The position numbers and the translations under genes were made by a program. DNA of 64,000 nt from Nocardia sp. NBC_00508. GTDB lineage: Bacteria; Actinomycetota; Actinomycetes; Mycobacteriales; Mycobacteriaceae. Every line of letters begins with the position of its first letter. The stretch's first letter is position 1. The DNA lies in contig NZ_CP107852.1 in assembly GCF_036346875.1 (NCBI RefSeq), positions 7,440,001 through 7,504,000 of the forward strand, read 5' to 3'. Below, piece by piece: positions 49,441 to 58,190 of the stretch. The notes under the pieces are model-generated. The model saw nothing but the letters and a program-made list of their open reading frames with translations, did no database searches and was not told the DNA's origin.

Positions 49441-50313
49441 ATGAGCAGCACAGAGATTCGCCCCTTCCGCCCGACCGTTCTCGTCACCGGCGCGACCGGC
49501 GCCGTCGGCCGCCACCTCGTCACCAGCCTCCTCACCCGCGGTGCCACAGTCCGCGCCCTGACCCGCAAACCAGAGGACGCGAACCTGGCCGCGGCGGTCG
49601 ACGTCGTCGCGGGCGACCTCGCCGACGCCTCCACCCTCGGCCCGCAGGTGTTCGAGGGCGTCGATCGCGCCTTCATCTTCCCGGCACACGGCATCGACGT
49701 CTTTCTCGACGCGGCCGTCGCCGCCGGCGTGCACCGCTTCACGGTCCTGTCCTCGCTGGCCGCGGCGATGGAATTTCCCCGCGACCGCGGCTCGGCAAGC
49801 CAGCTGCACCACAGCGCAGTCGAAGCCGCCGTCACCGATCGCACCGACGCGTGGACGATCCTGCGCCCCGGCACCTTCGCCAACAACCTGCTCGAATGGC
49901 GGTGGCAGATCAGCTCGGGCACACCCATCCGCGCACCGTACCTGGCATCCGCGCAGGCACCGGTTCACGAATACGACGTCGCCGATGCCGCCGCCGAGAC
50001 GCTGCTGTCCGACGACCACATCGGGCAGACCATCCCGATCACCGGCCCGCAGGCACTCACCCGCACCGAGCAGGTCGCCACGATCAGCGCCGCACTCGGA
50101 CGACAGATCCCGCTGACCGAGATCACCCCTGACGAATTCCGCGCCGAGACAGCGCAATTCATCCCCCAGCCGATCATGAAGATGCTGCTCGACTACTGGA
50201 GCGACACCCTCACCACCCCCGACCAGGTACGTCCCGCCACCGCCGTGACCGGCAAGCCTGGACGCACCCTGGCCGAGTGGGCCACCGACCACCGTGCCGA
50301 CTTCGGCGCCTGA
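49441..50313 (+). CDS. NmrA-like NAD(P)-binding protein
   Basis: A 290-residue atypical short-chain dehydrogenase. The nucleotide motif TVLVTGATGAVGRHLVTSLL (GxxGxxG) is at the N-terminus, with RALTRKP selecting NADP. The family active-site Tyr/Lys is not conserved, as in NmrA-type redox sensors and quinone oxidoreductases. ATG 49441 is chosen because upstream codons lack an RBS. Its partner in function may be the QOR2-like gene at 50968. Confidence 0.82.
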   Translation: MSSTEIRPFRPTVLVTGATGAVGRHLVTSLLTRGATVRALTRKPEDANLAAAVDVVAGDLADASTLGPQVFEGVDRAFIFPAHGIDVFLDAAVAAGVHRFTVLSSLAAAMEFPRDRGSASQLHHSAVEAAVTDRTDAWTILRPGTFANNLLEWRWQISSGTPIRAPYLASAQAPVHEYDVADAAAETLLSDDHIGQTIPITGPQALTRTEQVATISAALGRQIPLTEITPDEFRAETAQFIPQPIMKMLLDYWSDTLTTPDQVRPATAVTGKPGRTLAEWATDHRADFGA

Positions 50314-50967
50314 CCACTCCACCGACCGTGCGGCCCAGCAACCCAGCCGGCCGCACGGGGGTTCCGGTAGTAAAACAACGGATATGGCGATTCGCCCTGG
50401 TCGCAGGGGCATGCCCTGGACAACTATCCGCGGCTGTATCACCAACCCCCGAACGGTTGACGTTGCCGCGTACATGGCATGCGTTACAGATCCGGCCTGC
50501 GGAAACCTGCTGCGGCTGTCGATGTTCGGAGTCGTGTTCAGTGATGTTCGGAGTGCTCTTCAGCCGGGCTGATAGTTCGCTCAGACTGAAGGCGCAGGCT
50601 GATCGACACGGTCACAGACACGTTGGCCAACACCCGACCGTGCACGGCATCGGCGGTCACAGGCACCCGGCTGCATCTGAGGCACACCCGCGCACTTGGA
50701 TGTGGTGGCCCGTCAAACGGAATGCGGAGTAAGTGAGCGTCTGAGAACTGTGTCAGGTGCGGGCGAGGCGGCGTTGGTTGTGCAGGTCATCTGTGGCACC
50801 ACCTACGGACGAACGTGAACACCACCTGCCGGCCGGAGATGTTGGTACAGGACATTTGACGTCATCTGAACGAGATGGCGGTAGTTGCGAGCGGGGTTTG
50901 TGTGCCTGCTCCGAGTCCCGCGGCCTGTCGCGAGTCGGCCGTCGACATCCGACCGGCGGTCCCTGGA
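50314..50967. other. 654-bp stretch without a recognised gene, holding a short tandem repeat
   Basis: It separates two convergent NmrA-type genes. GATGTTCGGAGT-N4-TTCAG occurs twice with a 22-bp period (50521-50541 and 50543-50563). Such multiple short repeats resemble insertion-sequence ends (for example IS21-type), but no transposase is present. The rest shows nothing I can support. Confidence 0.45.
50521..50563. repeat. 22-bp tandem repeat, possible insertion-sequence end remnant
   Basis: Two units of GATGTTCGGAGT followed by four variable bases and TTCAG. Multiple internal terminal repeats of about this size are typical of IS21-family ends. No inverted partner was found within the window. 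Confidence 0.35.
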
Positions 50968-51828
50968 TCAGACGCTGGACAATTCGCGCAGCATTGCGTC
51001 CACGGTGATGGGTTCGCGGCCGATCAGGTCGGCCAGGGTGGGGTCGACGGCGGCGAATTCCCCGGCGCGGCTGGCGGCAAACATGCCCAGCAGCTGGTCC
51101 GCTGCCTCTGCGGGGACTCCCCGGCCCACCAGTTGCTCCCGGAACTGGTCGCCGGGCACAGTGGCTCTGGCGATGGTGCGGCCCGTGACATCGGTGGCGA
51201 TGTCGGCGATGTCGTCAAAGGTGAGCGCCTGAGATGCGGTGAGCGGCGGCGTGGGGCCGTCGAAGCGGCCTTCGTCAGCCAGGACGGCGGCGGCCGCCTC
51301 CGCGAGGTCGGCGTGGGTGGTCCAACTGACCGGCCCGTCTGCGGGGAGGACGACCTGGCCGGACTCGAGGCCATGGCCGAGGAACCGCACCGCGCTGGCG
51401 GCATAGAAACCATTGCGCAGCGAGGTGAACGGTACTCCGGCGGCGCGCAGCGCTTCCTCGGTAGCGGCATGGTCGCGGCAGGGCTGGAAATACGACGAGG
51501 CGCTCGCACCCATGTGGCTGGTGTAGAGGATGCGGCGGGCACCCGCTGCGACGGCCCCGTCGATCGCGGCACGGTGCTGCCGCACTGCCTCATCGCCCAG
51601 CTTGTCGACAGAAACGATGAGTACCTGGGAGGCGCCCTCGAAGGAGTGGGCGAGGCTGACGGCGTCGGTGAAGCTGCCTTGCCGCACCCGTACCCCCTGG
51701 TCGGCGAACGACTGCGCCTTCTGCGGGTCACGGACGCTGACGCCGATTCGGTCCGCCGACACGCGCGTCGACAGCCTTTCGACGATCTGACGGCCGAGCT
51801 GTCCGGTGGCTCCGGTAACGATGATCAT
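50968..51828 (-). CDS. NmrA-like NAD(P)H:quinone oxidoreductase (QOR2 type)
   Basis: A 286-residue protein, IIVTGATGQLGRQIVERL at the N-terminus and SVRDPQKA for NADPH, matching the YtfG/QOR2 quinone-reductase branch. Two-electron reduction of quinones would limit redox cycling. It is divergent from the TetR gene at 51918 across three repeated operator-like sites, so it is very probably the regulated target. Confidence 0.86.
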   Translation of the reverse strand: MIIVTGATGQLGRQIVERLSTRVSADRIGVSVRDPQKAQSFADQGVRVRQGSFTDAVSLAHSFEGASQVLIVSVDKLGDEAVRQHRAAIDGAVAAGARRILYTSHMGASASSYFQPCRDHAATEEALRAAGVPFTSLRNGFYAASAVRFLGHGLESGQVVLPADGPVSWTTHADLAEAAAAVLADEGRFDGPTPPLTASQALTFDDIADIATDVTGRTIARATVPGDQFREQLVGRGVPAEAADQLLGMFAASRAGEFAAVDPTLADLIGREPITVDAMLRELSSV

Positions 51829-51846
51829 GATGCGCTCCAGTCGCTG

Positions 51847-51917
51847 GTATCAATGGAATCAGTTGAAGCGTATCATTGATATTAACGATGGAATCATGTC
51901 AGCTGTATCATTGATAC
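51847..51917. promoter_or_regulatory. Three TetR-operator-like sites in the QOR2/TetR intergenic region
   Basis: GTATCATTGATAC (51905-51917), GTATCATTGATAT (51870-51882) and GTATCAATGGAAT (51847-51859) are variants of the palindrome GTATCA-N-TGATAC. They are spaced 35 and 23 bp apart and fill the whole gap. The best one ends at the base before the TetR GTG start. Confidence 0.72.
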
Positions 51918-52649
51918 GTGCCATCACACCCACCCAGCAGGAACGGCGCTACCGACTCCGAAATCGCGGACATAGGCCGCGAGCAGCGGGTCATCGAGGC
52001 CGCCGCCGACCTGCTTGCGCGCGAGGGCCGCGACGCCGTCACCACTCGCGCGGTCGCGGTCGCGGCAGGTATGCAGCCACCCGCCATCTACCGGCTGTTC
52101 GGCGACAAGGACGGGTTGCTCGACGCGGTCGCCGAGCACGGCTTCGCCAAGTTTCTCGCTACCAAACACGTCGATCCCGACCCGCAGGACCTCCTCGCGG
52201 ATCTGAGGGCCGGCTGGGACCTGGCCGTCGAGTTCGGTCTGGCCAATCCCGCGCTGTACACCCTGATGTACAGCGAGCCCACGAGGGCTGCGTCGCCTGC
52301 TTTCAAGGCTGGTATGGAGATCCTGATGGGCCGTCTACGTCGCCTCGCTGCGGGCGGCTGGCTCCATGTCGATGAGGAACTCGCGGCCATGATCATCCAT
52401 GCCACGGCGCGCGGCGCGGTGCTCACCTGGCTGTCCCTGCCGCAGGAGCGGCGCAACCCGGCCCTGTTGACCACTCTTCGGGAGTCCATGGTCGCCGCAG
52501 TAACCAACCAGGAGCCGGCGGTGCGCGACGCGGGACCGGCCGGCGCTGCCCGCGCCTTGCGCGCTGCGCTGCCCGAACAAACCAGCCTCAGCAGCGCGGA
52601 GCAGCATCTACTGAAGGAGTGGCTGGACCGGCTCGCCACCGAAGGATGA
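51918..52649 (+). CDS. TetR-family regulator of the QOR2 gene
   Basis: A 243-residue regulator, with helix-turn-helix VIEAAADLLAREGRDAVTTRAVAVAAGMQPPAIYRLFGDKDGLLDAV and a helical C-terminal domain. The GTG at 51918 directly abuts the operator, so transcription is probably leaderless and autorepressed. By position it represses the divergent quinone reductase; quinones or electrophiles are plausible inducers (inference). Confidence 0.85.
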   Translation: MPSHPPSRNGATDSEIADIGREQRVIEAAADLLAREGRDAVTTRAVAVAAGMQPPAIYRLFGDKDGLLDAVAEHGFAKFLATKHVDPDPQDLLADLRAGWDLAVEFGLANPALYTLMYSEPTRAASPAFKAGMEILMGRLRRLAAGGWLHVDEELAAMIIHATARGAVLTWLSLPQERRNPALLTTLRESMVAAVTNQEPAVRDAGPAGAARALRAALPEQTSLSSAEQHLLKEWLDRLATEG

Positions 52650-52888
52650 GGCCCGCCCACACCTCACGCGGCGCCCGCCACGACCTCTTGCCGGTTCAGC
52701 CTCCTGCGTCGGCGGAATCTACGAAACCCACACCCCGGCAAGGACGATCCGACAACGCCCAGATTGTCGGGAAGCACAACCTGCGGCACGACCACACACC
52801 TGCAACCGACACCGCCGACCCGCCGGCGGCGTCACTTGTCCCACTCGGGCAGGCACGACACCGTGCCCGAATACGAGCGCGACAGCGG

Positions 52889-53830
52889 TTACCACGATTC
52901 GATCAGCGGCACATCATGCTCCTGCCGCTGCCATTCCTCGGTGAGGCGACCGAGTCGGTCCGGGGCGGCGATGCTGCGCACGCCTGTGATCTTGTCGTCT
53001 CGGATCTCCAGGATCACGACGCCCACGACCCGGTCGTCGAGCGTGACGAGCATGGCCGGGCAGCCGTTGATCACGACGGCATGGATCGAGGGCGAGCCAC
53101 CGGCGAATCTCCGCTTGGCCGGAGACGGTTTGAAGCCGGCCCGCGCCGCGCTGGCGATCCGCTCCGGGGTCGAGTACCGGATCAGCTTCTCGGCCAGCCC
53201 CGCGCCGTCGGAGATGCCCGTCGCGTCGTCGGTCAGCAGCGCAACCAGCCGTTCGGTCCGGCCCGAGGAGGCGGCATCGACGAACGCCTCGACGATTCGA
53301 CGCGCGGAGGCATGGTCGATGTCAGTGCCGTTGCCAGCGGCGGCGATTCGACGCCGGGCTCGGTGGGTGTGTTGCTGACTCCCGGACTCGGTGATGCCGA
53401 GAATCTCGGCTATCTCGGCGTGGCTGTACGCAAAGGCCTCGCGCAGCACGTAAGCGGCCCGTTCGACCGGCGAAAGACGCTCCATGAGCGTCAGCACCGC
53501 CAGAGTCACCGATTCGCGCTGCTCGACTGTGTCGGCCGGACCCAGCATCGGGTCGCCGTCGAGGAGCGGTTCGGGCATCCAGGCGCCGACCGCGCGTTCG
53601 CGCCGCACCTTCGCCGAACGGAGCCGGTCGAGCGCGAGGTTGGTGACGATCTTGGTCAGCCATGCCTCGGGAACCTCGACGTACTCCCGGTCGGCGGCCT
53701 GCCACCGCAGGAACGCGTCCTGCACCGTGTCCTCGGCGTCGGCGGCCGAGCCGAGCAGACGATAGGCAAGCGAGGCCAGCCGATTCCGGCTGGCCTCGAA
53801 ACGCGCCACGGTGGCGGTGTCCATGAGCAC
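52889..53830 (-). CDS. ECF41-type sigma factor with SnoaL-like C-terminus (copy 2)
   Basis: A 313-residue sigma factor; ATG 53824 (M3) is an alternative start. Region 2: RFEASRNRLASLAYRLLGSAADAEDTVQDAFLRW; region 4: LSPVERAAYVLREAFAYSHAEIAEILGITESGSQQHTHRARRR; then a SnoaL-like domain with ISDGAGLAEK at the DGGGK position and IAAPDRLGRL at the NPDKL position. Both motifs deviate from the consensus. It sits 4 bp after the flavoprotein gene and is co-transcribed with it. Confidence 0.9.
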   Translation of the reverse strand: MLMDTATVARFEASRNRLASLAYRLLGSAADAEDTVQDAFLRWQAADREYVEVPEAWLTKIVTNLALDRLRSAKVRRERAVGAWMPEPLLDGDPMLGPADTVEQRESVTLAVLTLMERLSPVERAAYVLREAFAYSHAEIAEILGITESGSQQHTHRARRRIAAAGNGTDIDHASARRIVEAFVDAASSGRTERLVALLTDDATGISDGAGLAEKLIRYSTPERIASAARAGFKPSPAKRRFAGGSPSIHAVVINGCPAMLVTLDDRVVGVVILEIRDDKITGVRSIAAPDRLGRLTEEWQRQEHDVPLIESW

Positions 53831-53834
53831 GACT

Positions 53835-55025
53835 CTATCCGGCGACCATGTCGGGCGAGTGCTCTCGGGTGGTGGCCAAGCGGTACTGGTGACTCGGCAT
53901 TCCGAAGGTTGGATGGCTCAGTGCCCAGGCGGCAGTGTCGAGGATTGCCGACTTGACGCGCGCTGCCTTCCGGCCACGTAGAGCCCACGACTTCGATCGC
54001 GCCTCACCGTCGACCGGCTGGTAGATCGCGTCCTTCCGGCCGAGGCTGATGTGGTTGCCGACATACGACATCGAGGCCGTCGAGATCTTGCGCCCGGTCC
54101 GGTCTCCGATGATCGCGGCCGTCGCCTGCTTGCTGGTGGGTCCCGCGGAAGCGCAGGACATCGGCAACGGCCGACCGTTCTCGCCGATGACGAAGGCGCT
54201 GTCACCGGCTACGTAGATATCCGGGTGCGAGACCGACCGCATCTGACGGTCGACCGTGATCTGGCCGTTGGGTACCACCTCGAGGCCGCTGGCGGCGGCA
54301 ATCGGGTGGACGGCGAAGCCGGCGGCCCACACGGTCGCGTCCGAGGCGAAAGCGGTTCCGTCGGCGGCGACCGCCGCCGCCTGCTCGACGCGCTCGATGG
54401 TGGTGTGCTCGTGGACCGTGATACCGAACCGGTCGAAGGCACGCAGCAGGTGACGGCGGGCCTTCGTGCCCAGCCAGCCGCCCAGTTCGCCGCTGGTGGC
54501 GAGGCTGACCCGAAGTCCTGGACGGGATTCGGCGATCTCGGTGGCGGCCTCGATCGCGGTCAGGTTGCCGCCGACTACCAGCACCTTCCCGTCCTCGCCC
54601 AGCTCGTCCAGGCGTGCGCGCAGGCGCAGCGCGGACGGCCGCGCGGCCACGTGGAAGGCGTGCTCGTCGACGCCAGGAACGCCGTGGTCGGCAGCGGTGC
54701 TGCCGAGCGCGTAGAGGAGGGTGTCGTATTCGAGCCGGTCGATGCCCTCGCCGTCGGCGACTGTGACAGTCCGGTGCTCGGCGTCGACGTTGGTCACCCG
54801 CGCCACTCGTAGCCGGATGCCGGTGCCCGCGAACACCTCCGCCAGCGGCCGGTGGCGGAGATCCTGCCCGGCGGCGAGCTGATGCAGGCGCAGCCGCTCG
54901 ACGAAATCGGGTTCGGCGTTGACGACGGTGATCTCGAAGTCGTCGGAGTGGAGTTGGCGGGCCAGGTACCCGGCGGAGAAGGCTCCGGCGTATCCGGCCC
55001 CGAGGACGACGATACGGTGCTGCAT
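53835..55025 (-). CDS. NDH-2-like FAD/NAD(P) oxidoreductase, ECF41 partner (copy 2)
   Basis: A 396-residue flavoprotein, VVLGAGYAGAFSAGYLARQL at the N-terminus, VLVVGGNLTAIEAATEIAE for NAD and DIYVAGDSAFV for FAD. It has the same length and domain plan as the protein at 45405 but clearly different sequence, so the two are diverged paralogues rather than a recent copy. RBS CAGGAGCG precedes ATG 55025. Probably transcribed by its own sigma factor from boxes at 55077-55108. Confidence 0.87.
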   Translation of the reverse strand: MQHRIVVLGAGYAGAFSAGYLARQLHSDDFEITVVNAEPDFVERLRLHQLAAGQDLRHRPLAEVFAGTGIRLRVARVTNVDAEHRTVTVADGEGIDRLEYDTLLYALGSTAADHGVPGVDEHAFHVAARPSALRLRARLDELGEDGKVLVVGGNLTAIEAATEIAESRPGLRVSLATSGELGGWLGTKARRHLLRAFDRFGITVHEHTTIERVEQAAAVAADGTAFASDATVWAAGFAVHPIAAASGLEVVPNGQITVDRQMRSVSHPDIYVAGDSAFVIGENGRPLPMSCASAGPTSKQATAAIIGDRTGRKISTASMSYVGNHISLGRKDAIYQPVDGEARSKSWALRGRKAARVKSAILDTAAWALSHPTFGMPSHQYRLATTREHSPDMVAG

Positions 55026-55058
55026 GGTTCGCTCCTGTCTGGTTCGCGTGCTCCCTGA

Positions 55059-55108
55059 ACGAGACAGCCCCCGAATTCCTGACAGCATCAGCCAGTGACG
55101 TGGATCAC
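55059..55108 (-). promoter_or_regulatory. Candidate ECF41 promoter of the second flavoprotein-sigma unit
   Basis: On the minus strand GTGATCCACGTCAC (55095-55108) and TGTCAGGA (55077-55084) repeat the two boxes found ahead of the first unit. TGTCAGG followed after 16 nt by CGTT resembles the ECF41 consensus. The distance between the two boxes is 10 bp here and 4 bp in the first unit. Confidence 0.48.
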
Positions 55109-55148
55109 CCCCGAGGCTCGCTCAGCGGACGAACTCCATTCCGAACCA

Positions 55149-55293
55149 TCGGCATCGCGGTCTACCTCGGGTACGGGCGCAAACGCTCCACACTCGCGGG
55201 AGCCTAGCCGCGCTCGGCGAATTCACCTGCGAGCTCGGATGCGCCATCGCCGGGTCAACCTGAACTCGCTTGCCCAAAGCGTCCTGCACATCC
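55149..55293. repeat. Direct repeat P2 (copy of the transporter 3' end)
   Basis: Second copy of the 145-bp repeat at 43395-43539. It contains the last codons and stop of the transporter but no body of the gene, so it is a relic. Confidence 0.9.
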
Positions 55294-55443
55294 TGATTCG
55301 GCACCGAGCACGCCGGTCCGGGTCGTGTAAATGGCCGCGGTGATCGAGAGTACGGGCGGGTCGAAGCCCCACGCGGGTCCCGTGGTGACAAGATCGCCGG
55401 TGCCGTATCGTCTCGGCCGACCGTGGACCACGAGGAGATGCCG

Positions 55444-55908
55444 ATGGCCGATCGTCACCTGGTAGACGTTCATATCCTGCTCGTGCGCGAGGACGAACTG
55501 CTGCTGACCCAGCGCCGAGGAGATATGTTTGCAGGCCGGTGGCATCTACCATCGGGCAAACTCGACGCGGGGGAGCCGATCACCGCCGCGGCCGTCCGCG
55601 AAGCCCACGAGGAAGTCGGCGTGCTCATCGACCCGGCCGACCTCCGATTCGTCCACGCGGTACACGCCACCGGTTCCGGTCCGGAGCCCCGGCTGGGGAT
55701 GTTCCTCCAGGCACGCCGGTGGGTCGGGGAGCCGGTGAACCGGGAACCGGAGAAGTGCGCGGCTGTGCGGTGGTTCCCTATAGACCAGCTACCCGATGAC
55801 TTGATCGAGTACCCCGCCGTCGGGATCCGCGCGTTCCTCGACGGCGGAGCGCAGTTCAGCGAGCACGGCTGGAATACACCGGCTGTGGTCGCGGGCGTCA
55901 GCAGCTAA
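55444..55908 (+). CDS. NUDIX hydrolase
   Basis: A 154-residue protein with a complete Nudix box GKLDAGEPITAAAVREAHEEVGV (Gx5Ex7REUxEExGU) at about residues 38-60. The ADRHLVDVHILLVREDELLL start resembles ADP-ribose or (d)NTP pyrophosphatases. ATG 55444 follows GAGGAG with a six-base gap; ATG 55438 is less well placed. Its stop overlaps the convergent radical SAM gene by 4 bp. In this cluster it may clean up modified nucleotides (inference). Confidence 0.88.
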   Translation: MADRHLVDVHILLVREDELLLTQRRGDMFAGRWHLPSGKLDAGEPITAAAVREAHEEVGVLIDPADLRFVHAVHATGSGPEPRLGMFLQARRWVGEPVNREPEKCAAVRWFPIDQLPDDLIEYPAVGIRAFLDGGAQFSEHGWNTPAVVAGVSS

Positions 55909-57377
55909 CCGGTGCTGGTGCGCTCATGCTGGGCGTGCGCCAGGTCGACCAGCTTGGCACGAATGTAGCTGGTCGGCGCTTCGGCGAGCTGGAGGTTGAC
56001 CGAGAAGTTGAATTCGTCGCGGGCCAGCATCGACTCATCGACACCACCATCGGTCAAATCCACCGGCGAGTAGTTCAGTAGCTGTTCCGGCTGGTAGCGG
56101 CCGGATGCCATCAGTCGATGCCATTCGGGTGTTCCGGGGTAGGGGCGGAACTCGAACACCGAAGCGCGGAATTGGCCGGGTAGCTGATCGGTGGCCTCCC
56201 ACAATCGGTGGATCAGTTGCTCGGTGGCGTCGATCTCTCCGCTGGTCTCGCCTGGGAACCCGAGGATGAAGTAGCCCTTCACGCCGATGCCGCGTTCGGC
56301 CAGGCGAGTCACCACGCTGACCGCCATCTCCGGGGTGATGCGCTTGTCGATGTACTCGAGCATGCGGGCGCTGCCGGACTCGATACCGAGCGCGACTTCA
56401 CGTAGCCCGTTGGCCGCCAACGTCTCCAGTGTTGCATCGGCGGCTCGGTGCAGCACGTTGATGCGACCGGTCGCATCCCAGCACGCCCAGTCGCCGGCCC
56501 GTTCAGTGGTGAACGCGCCCATCATCGTGTCGATCACACGGCGTGCTCCCAGGAAGAGGTCATCGACGAACCGAAACGCCGTCACTCCGTGCTCTTCCCG
56601 TAACCGCACCATTTCGTCGATGATGTTGTGCGGGTCGCGAGTTCGGATGGTGACGTCCGGGTTGGCGCTGACCGCGGCTCCGCAGAAGGAACAGTTGTAT
56701 GGGCATCCCCGCGCGCCGACCATGTTCGCCTCCCACCGGTCCCGTTCGTAGTGGGGGTCCTGGCACAGGTAAGTTCGGTCGACGAACGGCAACGTGTTGA
56801 TGTCGGGTGCAAGATAGTGGGACGTGCCCGGTTTTCCCCCGGTGACCGGTGTCCGCATGATCCGGTCCAGCCACATCACGCCCGGTAAGCGGGCTCGGTT
56901 GCTGTGATCGTCGAGGAGTTCGGATACCCGAGTCTCTGCTTCGCCGAGAACCAGCGCGGCGCAGCGTGTCATGCGTGGATCGGTGAGGATTTCCCTCGGC
57001 ATCGCTTTCGCCTGGTGCCCACCAAGCATGACCTTGATGCCCGGGTCGAGACCAGCGGCGATGCGGGCACTGATCTCATAGGTGGGTGCGAGCAGGTTGA
57101 ATCCGGCCCACCGCGGCCGGGTGACATTGATGATGTCGATCGTCTGGTCGATACCCAATCCGTGAGCTTCGGCGTCGAGGACACCGACATTGAATCCTTG
57201 CTGTGCGGCGTAGGTGGCAATGTAGGCCATGCCCAGCACGGGAAGTGTGAAGTCGTTGACCCTGGGACGCAAACTGTAGTCGCGCAGCGGTGCGTTGACG
57301 AACAGGGCATCCAGCGGGTGGCTCGTGGCGGCTCCGGCGATCAGGTCACGACGGGGCCGTTCTGGTGAGGTCGGCAT
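55905..57377 (-). CDS. B12-binding-type radical SAM protein
   Basis: A 490-residue enzyme. The first 150 residues form a cobalamin-binding-like Rossmann domain (LDALFVNAPLRDYSLRP, AYIATYAAQQGFNVGVLDAEAHGLG, GIKVMLGGHQAKAMP). The radical SAM core starts at GARGCPYNCSFCGAAV (CxxxCxxC, [4Fe-4S] site), followed by FRFVDDLFLGARR and EVALGIESGSARMLEYIDKR. Histidine ligation typical of B12 (DxHxxG) is not obvious, so cobalamin may bind base-off without His or not at all. Substrate unknown; methylation or rearrangement of a base or small molecule is possible. Overlaps the glycosylase gene by 32 bp. Confidence 0.87.
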   Translation of the reverse strand: MPTSPERPRRDLIAGAATSHPLDALFVNAPLRDYSLRPRVNDFTLPVLGMAYIATYAAQQGFNVGVLDAEAHGLGIDQTIDIINVTRPRWAGFNLLAPTYEISARIAAGLDPGIKVMLGGHQAKAMPREILTDPRMTRCAALVLGEAETRVSELLDDHSNRARLPGVMWLDRIMRTPVTGGKPGTSHYLAPDINTLPFVDRTYLCQDPHYERDRWEANMVGARGCPYNCSFCGAAVSANPDVTIRTRDPHNIIDEMVRLREEHGVTAFRFVDDLFLGARRVIDTMMGAFTTERAGDWACWDATGRINVLHRAADATLETLAANGLREVALGIESGSARMLEYIDKRITPEMAVSVVTRLAERGIGVKGYFILGFPGETSGEIDATEQLIHRLWEATDQLPGQFRASVFEFRPYPGTPEWHRLMASGRYQPEQLLNYSPVDLTDGGVDESMLARDEFNFSVNLQLAEAPTSYIRAKLVDLAHAQHERTSTG

Positions 57378-58143
57378 TGTTTATCCCCCATGCGAGAGTG
57401 AGTAATGTCCACGCGGACAATTGTTTTCCCGCCAGCTCCCGCCATTGTGCCGCGAACCCAGGCTCGTCGTCATGCCACATTCGCTTGGGTGAGAGCCGCC
57501 TTGCCCAGGTGCGGACAGCGAGATCGGCGTACGGATACACGGAGAAGTCATTGGTGAAGTCGGCGACCGCAGCACCAGCGGTCCACGGCCCGATCCGTGG
57601 TACCGCCTGTAAGGCGGCAATCAGTGCGAGGCGGTCAGGGGTAGAACGCGCCATTGCGGTCCAGGCGTCGCCGTATTCGAGGTAGGCCCGAGCCGCGGCC
57701 TGGAGCGCGGACCGTTTGAACGCGACGCCAAGTTCGGAGAACGCCTGGTCGGACAGTTCGAGGATCTTCTGCGGTTCCGGGAACAGCCATGCTGTGGTGT
57801 CACCATGGCTGACCGGCTGCCCGTGTGTGCGGCTGAATAGCGCGTACAGCTTGCGAGCCTGGCCGGCCCGGATCACCTGCCGCATGATCGCGGTAGCCAA
57901 GGCATCCCAGAAGTTCGGATTAGCCAGCCGTGCAACCGGGCCAGTAGCTTTCAACGCTATCAACATGTCATCGGCACCGGCCAGCGCGGCCGGATCGAAC
58001 TGCTCGAACCTCAACCACCCCTCGTCACCGCCGCTGGCGGTGACGAGCGTGGCACGGTGACCGTCTGTGACCGCGCGGTGGGCCACGCCGTCGGTGGCCT
58101 GAACCCAGCCCGGGTGGTCGAGCATCATCCGGCCGACGATCAT
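57346..58143 (-). CDS. HhH-GPD-family DNA glycosylase-like protein
   Basis: A 265-residue protein with the helix-hairpin-helix LQAVPRIGPWTAGAAVADF and the catalytic aspartate region SVYPYADLAVRTWA (the GPD Asp, in PYADLA). This matches the AlkA/OGG-type superfamily that flips out and excises damaged bases. The N-terminal 70 residues (MMLDHPGWVQATDGVAHRAV) form the AlkA-like small domain. No C-terminal Fe-S cysteines are present, so it is not Nth/MutY. Target base unknown. Transcribed between the kinase-like gene and the radical SAM gene. Confidence 0.85.
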   Translation of the reverse strand: MIVGRMMLDHPGWVQATDGVAHRAVTDGHRATLVTASGGDEGWLRFEQFDPAALAGADDMLIALKATGPVARLANPNFWDALATAIMRQVIRAGQARKLYALFSRTHGQPVSHGDTTAWLFPEPQKILELSDQAFSELGVAFKRSALQAAARAYLEYGDAWTAMARSTPDRLALIAALQAVPRIGPWTAGAAVADFTNDFSVYPYADLAVRTWARRLSPKRMWHDDEPGFAAQWRELAGKQLSAWTLLTLAWGINNADLTRTAPS

Positions 58144-58190
58144 TCGCTGCTCCCTTCACTGGATCGTGTTCGGTCATCATCGTTGCCTGC

